A stretch of 64,000 nt of DNA from NCBI RefSeq assembly GCF_029223485.1, contig NZ_JARHTP010000003.1, positions 124,001-188,000 of the forward strand, written 5' to 3'. Below, piece by piece: positions 58,626-64,000 of this stretch (within the stretch, counting starts at the first letter, position 1; every line of letters starts with the position of its first letter). A model generated the notes under the pieces. It saw only the letters and a program-made list of their open reading frames with translations, did not search any database and was not told the DNA's origin. Source of the stretch: Streptomyces coacervatus (GTDB lineage: Bacteria > Actinomycetota > Actinomycetes > Streptomycetales > Streptomycetaceae). The position numbers and the translations under genes were made by a program.

Positions 58626-60164
58626 TTGGCGCCTTTTGCCGGTTCCGGAGCGAACCCGCTTCGTGACCCCGCCGACCGACGGCTCCCGCGTATCGCGGGG
58701 CCGTCGGGCCTGGTCATCTTCGGCGTCACGGGCGATTTGTCCCGAAAGAAGCTCATGCCCGCCGTGTACGACCTCGCGAACCGGGGTCTGCTGCCGCCGG
58801 GCTTCTCGCTGGTGGGCTTCGCCCGCCGCGAGTGGCAGCACGAGGACTTCGCGGCCGAGGTTCACGACGCCGTCAAGGAGCATGCCCGTACGCCGTTCCG
58901 AGAGGAGGTCTGGCAGCAGCTCATCCAGGGGATGCGCTTCGTCCAGGGCACCTTCGACGACGACGACGCGTTCGAGCGGCTGCGCGGCACGATCGAGGAG
59001 CTCGACAAGGCGCAGGGCACGGGCGGCAACTTCGCCTTCTACCTGTCGGTGCCGCCGCGCTCCTTCCCGGTCGTCATCCAGCAGCTGAAGAAGCACGGCC
59101 TGGCGGACCAGAGCTCCGGCTCCTGGCGTCGCGCGGTCATCGAGAAGCCCTTCGGTCACGACCTGAAGTCGGCCGAGGAGCTCAACAAGGTCGTCCACGA
59201 GGTCTTCGCCCCGGACCAGGTCTTCCGTATCGACCACTACCTGGGCAAGGAGACCGTCCAGAACATCCTGGCGCTCCGCTTCGCCAACACGATGTTCGAG
59301 CCGATCTGGAACCGGTCCTTCGTGGACCACATCCAGATCACCATGGCCGAGGACATCGGCATCGGCGGCCGGGCCGGCTACTACGACGGCATCGGCGCCG
59401 CCCGTGACGTCATCCAGAACCACCTCCTCCAGCTCATGGCCCTGATGGCCATGGAGGAGCCCGCCTCCTTCGACGCGGACGCGCTGGCCGCGGAGAAGAC
59501 CAAGGTGCTCGGGGCGGTACGGCTGCCGAAGGACCTGGGCCTGGCCACCGTGCGCGGACAGTACGCGGCGGGCTGGCAGGGCGGCGAGAAGGCGGTCGGG
59601 TACCTCCAGGAGGAGGGCATCGACGCCAAGTCGAAGACGGACACGTACGCGGCCATCAAGCTGGAGGTGGACAACCGCCGTTGGGCGGGGGTTCCCTTCT
59701 ATCTCCGCACCGGCAAGCGCCTGGGCCGTCGCGTCACCGAGATCGCGGTCGTCTTCCAGCGGGCACCGCACTCCCCCTTCGACCACACGGCGACGGAGGA
59801 GCTCGGCAAGAACGCGATCGTCATCCGCGTCCAGCCGGACGAGGGCGTGACGGTCCGCTTCGGCTCGAAGGTGCCGGGCACCTCGATGGAGATCCGGGAC
59901 GTGTCGATGGACTTCGCCTACGGCGAGTCCTTCACCGAGTCGAGCCCGGAGGCGTACGAGCGCCTGATCCTGGACGTCCTGCTCGGCGACTCGAACCTCT
60001 TCCCGCGCACCGAGGAGGTCGAGCTGTCCTGGCAGATCCTCGACCCGATCGAGCAGTACTGGGACAAGAACGGCAAGCCCGCCCAGTACCAGTCCGGCAC
60101 CTGGGGGCCCGTCGAGGCGGACGAAATGCTCGAGCGAGACGGACGGAGCTGGCGCCGGCCATGA
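58626..60164 (+). CDS. zwf: Glucose-6-phosphate dehydrogenase
   Basis: The 512-residue enzyme feeds glucose-6-phosphate into the oxidative pentose phosphate route and yields NADPH. Motifs: FGVTGDLSRKKLMPA (cofactor), VIEKPFGHD and the active site RIDHYLGKETVQN. The start is TTG at 58626, four bases after the tal stop, with GGAGGG inside the end of tal; a later start would shorten the N-terminus without a ribosome site. It overlaps opcA by four bases. Confidence 0.92.
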   Translation: MAPFAGSGANPLRDPADRRLPRIAGPSGLVIFGVTGDLSRKKLMPAVYDLANRGLLPPGFSLVGFARREWQHEDFAAEVHDAVKEHARTPFREEVWQQLIQGMRFVQGTFDDDDAFERLRGTIEELDKAQGTGGNFAFYLSVPPRSFPVVIQQLKKHGLADQSSGSWRRAVIEKPFGHDLKSAEELNKVVHEVFAPDQVFRIDHYLGKETVQNILALRFANTMFEPIWNRSFVDHIQITMAEDIGIGGRAGYYDGIGAARDVIQNHLLQLMALMAMEEPASFDADALAAEKTKVLGAVRLPKDLGLATVRGQYAAGWQGGEKAVGYLQEEGIDAKSKTDTYAAIKLEVDNRRWAGVPFYLRTGKRLGRRVTEIAVVFQRAPHSPFDHTATEELGKNAIVIRVQPDEGVTVRFGSKVPGTSMEIRDVSMDFAYGESFTESSPEAYERLILDVLLGDSNLFPRTEEVELSWQILDPIEQYWDKNGKPAQYQSGTWGPVEADEMLERDGRSWRRP

Positions 60165-61258
60165 AGATAGACCTCACGGACACCACGGCCAGCAAGATCA
60201 ACAAGGCACTGGTGCAGGGCCGCCGCGCCATCGGCACACCGGCCGTCGGCATGGTGCTCACCCTGGTCATCGTGACGGACGAGGAGAACGCGTACGACGC
60301 CCTGAAGGCCGCGAACGACGCCTCGCACGAGCACCCCTCGCGCACCCTCGTGGTCATCAAGCGCGTCTCGCGCACCCCCCGCGACCGTACGCAGTCCAGG
60401 CTGGACGCCGAGGTGCGGGTGGGCGCGGACGCGGGGACGGGCGAGACGGTCGTGCTCCGTCTCTACGGCGAAGTCGCCGACCACGCCCAGTCCGTCGTCC
60501 TGCCCCTGCTGCTGCCGGACGCCCCCGTGGTCGTCTGGTGGCCGGTGAACGCGCCCCTCGACCCGGCGAACGACCCGCTGGGCGCGCTCGCCCAGCGCCG
60601 TGTCACGGACACGTACGCGGCGGAGCAGCCGGTCCGGGAGCTGTCGGCCCGGGCCGACACCTACACACCGGGCGACACGGACCTCTCCTGGACCCGCATC
60701 ACGCCTTGGCGCTCGATGCTGGCCGCGGCTCTCGACCAGGTCACCTGCGAGGTGGAGGCCGTCGAGGTGGAGGGCGAGGAGTTCAACCCGAGCTGCGAGC
60801 TGCTGGCGATGTGGCTGGCGGACCGGCTGGACGTGCCGGTGAAGCGGTCGCTGTCGGGCGGCCCGGGTCTGACGGCGGTCCGCATGGCCACGGACACGGG
60901 CCAGATAGTCCTGGACCGCGCGGACGGCTCGCTGGCCACGCTCTCCATCCAGGGCCAGCCGGACCGTGCGGTGGCGCTGAAGCGGCGGGAGACGGCCGAG
61001 CTGATCGCGGAGGAGCTGCGGCGGCTGGACCCGGACGACACGTATGCGTCGGCGCTGCGGTTCGGGGTGGACCGGTTGAACCCTTCGGTCCCGGAAGCGG
61101 CGGCCGAACCGGATGTGGCCCCCAAAGGAGAAGAGGCCGTCGTCGAAGTCGCTACGAAAGCTGTGGAAGCCACCGCACCGGAAGCGGAGGCGCAGGCACC
61201 GGTGAACGACGCGGCGAAGAGGGCGAAGAGCACGGCCACGAAGGCGGCGGCGAAGTGA
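60161..61258 (+). CDS. opcA: Glucose-6-phosphate dehydrogenase assembly protein OpcA
   Basis: The 365-residue product helps assemble or activate G6PDH and is always next to zwf in cyanobacteria and actinomycetes. Family text includes VVWWPVNAPLDPANDPLGAL and DLSWTRITPWRSMLAAALDQ. The last 50 residues are an Ala/Glu/Lys-rich tail (KRAKSTATKAAAK end), a lineage-specific extension. ATGA and GTGA overlaps join it to zwf and pgl. Confidence 0.9.
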   Translation: MKIDLTDTTASKINKALVQGRRAIGTPAVGMVLTLVIVTDEENAYDALKAANDASHEHPSRTLVVIKRVSRTPRDRTQSRLDAEVRVGADAGTGETVVLRLYGEVADHAQSVVLPLLLPDAPVVVWWPVNAPLDPANDPLGALAQRRVTDTYAAEQPVRELSARADTYTPGDTDLSWTRITPWRSMLAAALDQVTCEVEAVEVEGEEFNPSCELLAMWLADRLDVPVKRSLSGGPGLTAVRMATDTGQIVLDRADGSLATLSIQGQPDRAVALKRRETAELIAEELRRLDPDDTYASALRFGVDRLNPSVPEAAAEPDVAPKGEEAVVEVATKAVEATAPEAEAQAPVNDAAKRAKSTATKAAAK

Positions 61259-62037
61259 CTACTCCGCAGCTGGTCGTGCACCGCGACAAGGAACTGATGG
61301 CGCAGGCCGCCGCGGCCCGCCTCATCACCAAGATCGTGGACGCGCAGGCCTCCCGGGGCTATGCGTCCGTGGTCCTGACGGGCGGCCGCAACGGCAACGG
61401 CCTGCTGGCCGCCCTGGCCGCCGCCCCGGCCCGGGACGCGATCGACTGGGGCCGGCTGGACCTCTGGTGGGGAGACGAGCGCTTCCTGCCCGAGGGCGAC
61501 CCGGACCGCAACGTCACTCAGGCGCGCGAGGCCCTGCTGGACTCCGTCCCGCTGGACCCCAAGCGCCTGCATGCCATGCCGGCGTCGGACGGCCCGTACG
61601 GCGCCGACGTGGACGCGGCGGCGGCCGGGTACGCGGAGGAACTGGCTCTGGCGGCCGGTCCGGAGAACCACGGTGCCGTGCCCACCTTCGACGTGCTGAT
61701 GCTGGGCGTCGGCCCGGACACGCATGTGGCGTCGCTGTTCCCGGAACTGCCGGCGGTCTACGAGACGGAGCGCACGGTGGTCGGCGTCCATGGTGCGCCG
61801 AAGCCGCCGCCCACGCGGGTGACGCTGACCCTGCCGGCGATCCGTGCGGCACGTGAGGTCTGGCTGCTGGCTGCCGGTGAGGACAAGGCGCAGGCGGCGG
61901 CGATTGCCCTGTCGGGTGCGGGCGAGGTACAGGCTCCGGCGGCGGGCGCCCGCGGGCGCTCCCGCACGCTGTGGCTCCTGGACGCGGCGGCGGCCTCGCA
62001 GCTGCCGCGGTCGCTGTATCCGCTGGCATCGCCGTGA
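61255..62037 (+). CDS. pgl: 6-phosphogluconolactonase
   Basis: The 260-residue enzyme hydrolyses 6-phosphogluconolactone, the product of Zwf. Motifs: VVLTGGRNGNGLLAAL, DLWWGDERFLPEGDPDRN and FDVLMLGVGPDTHVASLFP. In the second and third the usual Asp-Gly-His of the family reads Pro-Asp-Thr-His, which still keeps the His. It is the last gene of the cluster and is followed by a strong hairpin. Confidence 0.92.
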   Translation: MTTPQLVVHRDKELMAQAAAARLITKIVDAQASRGYASVVLTGGRNGNGLLAALAAAPARDAIDWGRLDLWWGDERFLPEGDPDRNVTQAREALLDSVPLDPKRLHAMPASDGPYGADVDAAAAGYAEELALAAGPENHGAVPTFDVLMLGVGPDTHVASLFPELPAVYETERTVVGVHGAPKPPPTRVTLTLPAIRAAREVWLLAAGEDKAQAAAIALSGAGEVQAPAAGARGRSRTLWLLDAAAASQLPRSLYPLASP

Positions 62038-62046
62038 GCTGAGGGT

Positions 62047-62072
62047 GCGGCGGGGGTTTTCGCCCCCGCCGC
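62047..62072 (+). terminator. Terminator after pgl
   Basis: GCGGCGGGGG (62047-62056) pairs perfectly with CCCCCGCCGC (62063-62072) around TTTTCG, ten bases after the pgl stop. Confidence 0.8.
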
Positions 62073-62115
62073 CCCTACCCGTCCCGTACCGGGGGCCAGC
62101 CCCCGGACCCCCGCT

Positions 62116-62184
62116 CCTCAAACGCCGGAGGGGCTGAATTTCGCCGGCCGGGGCTTGATCTTTCAGCCCGTCCGGCGTTTGAGG
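62116..62184. repeat. Inverted repeat between convergent operons
   Basis: Positions 62116-62137 and 62163-62184 are complementary at 21 of 22 bases; the right arm carries TCCGGCGTTTGAGG and the left arm CCTCAAACGCCGGA. Further G/C-rich complementary stretches flank both sides out to about 62088 and 62240. I remember this motif as common in Streptomyces between convergent genes, where it probably terminates both transcripts. Confidence 0.75.
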
Positions 62185-62249
62185 ACGAGGCCGTTCAGGC
62201 CGAAGCGGGGGTCTGGGGGCGGCAGCCCCCAGGGACGGGACCAGAACCC

Positions 62250-63089
62250 TCACTTCACCGAACCCGCCATCACCCCCTGCACAAAGTGCCGCTGGAACGC
62301 GAAGAACACCACGACCGGCACCACCAGCGACACAAACGCCCCCGGCGCCAGCACATCGATGTTGCTCCCGAACTGCCGTATCTGCGACTGGAGTTGAACC
62401 GTCAGCGGCTGCGACGAACTGTCCGCGAACAGCAGCGCCACCAGCATGTCGTTCCACACCCACAGGAACTGGAAGATGGCCAGCGAGGCAATCGCAGGCC
62501 GCCCCACCGGCAGCACCAGCCGCGTGAAGATCCGCCACTCGCTGCCGCCGTCCATACGAGCAGCCTCCAGCATCTCCTTCGGCATCTCGGCGAAGTAGTT
62601 CCGCAGCAGGAACACGGCGAACGGCAGCCCGTACGCCACATGGAAGAGCACGACACCCGGAATCGTCCCGAACAGCCCCAGCTGCCCGAAGAGTTTGGCC
62701 ACCGGCAGCAGCCCGATCTGCACCGGCACCACCAACAGGGCCACCACGACCAGGAAGACGGCCTCCCGCCCGGGGAAGTCCAGCCAGGCGAAGGCATATC
62801 CGGCGAGCGCCGCCAGCACCACGACCAGCACGGTCGCGGGCACCGAGATCAGCACCGTGTTCCAGAAGGCCTGCGTGATCCCGGCGTTCTTCAGCAGCGC
62901 CGAGTAGTTGTCGAAGGACAGCCGGCCGGGGCTGCTGAACACCGTCCACCAGCCACTGCTCGCCGAGTCCTGCGAAGACCGCAGCGAGGAGAAGAAGAGT
63001 CCGGCCAACGGCGTCAGCCACACCAGACCGATCAGCACCAGGAACGCCTGCACCAGACCACTGCTCAGACCGCGCCTCACCGCATTCAT
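62250..63089 (-). CDS. ABC transporter permease, MalG type
   Basis: The 279-residue product has six hydrophobic helices. The EAA loop is EAARMDGGSEWRIFTRLVLP (about 178-197). It starts with a ribosome site GGAG ahead of ATG 63089 and overlaps the upstream permease stop by four bases. It is the second permease of a sugar importer whose remaining parts lie to the right of the window. Confidence 0.9.
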   Translation of the reverse strand: MNAVRRGLSSGLVQAFLVLIGLVWLTPLAGLFFSSLRSSQDSASSGWWTVFSSPGRLSFDNYSALLKNAGITQAFWNTVLISVPATVLVVVLAALAGYAFAWLDFPGREAVFLVVVALLVVPVQIGLLPVAKLFGQLGLFGTIPGVVLFHVAYGLPFAVFLLRNYFAEMPKEMLEAARMDGGSEWRIFTRLVLPVGRPAIASLAIFQFLWVWNDMLVALLFADSSSQPLTVQLQSQIRQFGSNIDVLAPGAFVSLVVPVVVFFAFQRHFVQGVMAGSVK

Positions 63090-64000
63090 CGCTGACTCCT
63101 TCGGAATCGACGGACGTTGAAGACCATGGCGGGCACGACCAGCAGCAGAAGCAGCACACCGAGCGCGCTCCCCAGCCCCTGGTTGTTGCCGCCGCCGAAC
63201 GACACCAGCCACATCTGCGTCGCGAGCACGGTCGCGTCCTCCTGCACCGGCCCTGGGGCGATGATGTAGACGAGGTCGAAGACCTTCATCACGTTGATCA
63301 CGAGAGTCACGAAGACGACAGTCAGCACCGGCGCCAGCAGCGGAACCGTGATCCGCCGGAAGATCTGCCACTCGTTCGCACCGTCCATCCGGGCCGCCTC
63401 CAGCGCGTCCCGGGGCAGGGTCGCAAGGCCCGCGCCGATCAGCACCATCGCAAAGCCCGTCCAGATCCACAGATACGCCCCGATGATCGCCGGCGTGACG
63501 AGCATCGGCCCCAGCCAGGAGACGCCCTGGTACGGCTGCGCGAAGTTCGACCCGGGCAACTCCACTGTGTACGAGCCCGACTTGAGGCCCGTGAAGCGGA
63601 ACGATCCGTCGGCCGCCGTCGTCGTGCTCGCGGCCGTCGTCCCGTCGTCCCGCACCGCCTCGACCTTCATCTGAGGCAGCCCGCTCTCCCGTGGGTCGAC
63701 CTTGCCCTGCTTCCCGCCCCCACCGGGGGTGAAGTCCAGGTAGACGACCCCGCGCACCTCGTCGGCCGCCGCCTGGCGGTGCGCGGCGCCGTACGCGGGC
63801 CGGGCACCGCCCGGCAGGTCCTTCGGTGCGACGCCCACCAGGCCGAGCGCCACCGACTTCCCCGGCGACACGCTCCCGCTCGTCCGGTACGAGCCGTCGG
63901 CCCCCGCCTTCAGCCCCTGGCCCTCGCGTGCCCGTGCGGTCGGATACTCCGACGTGCCCTTGAAGGCGTCGTGCACCCCGACCACGGCCGCGTTGAGCAC
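63086..64000 (-). CDS. ABC transporter permease, MalF type with extracellular insert (partial)
   Basis: The last 304 residues are in the window; the start lies beyond the right edge. The C-terminal part has four hydrophobic helices and the EAA loop EAARMDGANEWQIFRRITVP. Before the helices is a long soluble segment containing PQMKVEAVRDDGTTAASTTT and SFRFTGLKSGSYTVELPGSN, the pattern of a carboxypeptidase-regulatory/CnaB-like beta sandwich. It occupies the position where MalF carries its large periplasmic P2 loop, so an extracellular domain is inferred. Partner of the permease at 62250. Confidence 0.8.
   Translation of the reverse strand: MLNAAVVGVHDAFKGTSEYPTARAREGQGLKAGADGSYRTSGSVSPGKSVALGLVGVAPKDLPGGARPAYGAAHRQAAADEVRGVVYLDFTPGGGGKQGKVDPRESGLPQMKVEAVRDDGTTAASTTTAADGSFRFTGLKSGSYTVELPGSNFAQPYQGVSWLGPMLVTPAIIGAYLWIWTGFAMVLIGAGLATLPRDALEAARMDGANEWQIFRRITVPLLAPVLTVVFVTLVINVMKVFDLVYIIAPGPVQEDATVLATQMWLVSFGGGNNQGLGSALGVLLLLLVVPAMVFNVRRFRRSQR

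Noticed and set aside
1..64000. CRISPR arrays, insertion sequences, prophage or attachment sites
   Set aside because: No spaced repeat array, transposase, integrase or phage structural gene was seen on either strand.

Overview
The window reads as chromosomal core DNA of a Streptomyces. The supporting signs are very high G+C with G/C-biased third codon positions, dense 1- and 4-base ATGA/GTGA gene overlaps, many FCD-GntR, TetR and DeoR regulators, sugar ABC importers encoded without an ATPase (Streptomyces usually share one, MsiK), and the gene order dapD ... suf operon ... ctaA ... ctaB-tkt-tal-zwf-opcA-pgl, which from memory matches the SCO1916-SCO1939 part of S. coelicolor. No phage, insertion sequence, CRISPR array or large biosynthetic cluster was seen.

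Layout. 1-9 kb is carbohydrate-acid catabolism: a minus-strand operon (FCD-GntR regulator, DapA-superfamily lyase, IlvD/Edd sugar-acid dehydratase) running toward the first 58 codons of a sugar ABC permease, then a minus-strand pair (5-dehydro-4-deoxyglucarate dehydratase KdgD plus an uncharacterised protein) divergent from a uronate dehydrogenase. 9.2-14.3 kb is a DeoR-regulated polyol/sugar uptake operon (lipoprotein, two permeases, zinc dehydrogenase). 14.3-19.5 kb holds a double-TerD protein, a divergent TetR/MFS efflux pair, and an ACC deaminase gene behind its own GntR regulator.

19.5-25.3 kb is the most unusual stretch. It encodes a Ro60-like protein (rsr). In the 381 bases between rsr and the upstream phoX gene lie two adjacent non-coding RNAs that I read as bacterial Y RNAs: a YrlA carrying a circularly permuted tRNA mimic, and a second, smaller RNA sharing the Ro-binding stem motifs but lacking the tRNA-like part. 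Next come a Tat-secreted PhoX phosphatase (phoX itself) and a trypsin-fold protease gene preceded by a stand-alone copy of its N-terminal domain.

25-39 kb is mixed housekeeping and accessory DNA: a secreted nuclease, an SRPBCC protein with its winged-helix regulator, an unknown trio that includes a 44-residue protein, dapA, an ECF sigma factor with a translationally coupled membrane-anchored partner, a HAD-like protein, dapD, a TetR/SMR pair and an AbfB-domain protein. 39-45.7 kb is the complete Fe-S assembly operon sufR-B-D-(Rieske)-C-S-U-T, with a candidate SufR operator and a candidate iron box upstream. 45.8-54 kb holds an AAC(3)-type acetyltransferase, an ABC exporter, heme A synthase ctaA, a small accessory group (membrane protein, winged-helix protein, and a divergent nitrilase-fold fusion protein with an early TTA codon), an amidohydrolase and ctaB. 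55-62 kb is the pentose-phosphate cluster tkt-tal-zwf-opcA-pgl. The window ends inside another ABC permease pair.

Several intergenic regions carry long, perfect inverted repeats acting as terminators or likely operators, and a dispersed Streptomyces-type repeat occurs at least four times in the first 26 kb. Functional assignments rest on motifs and remembered family features; no database search was run.
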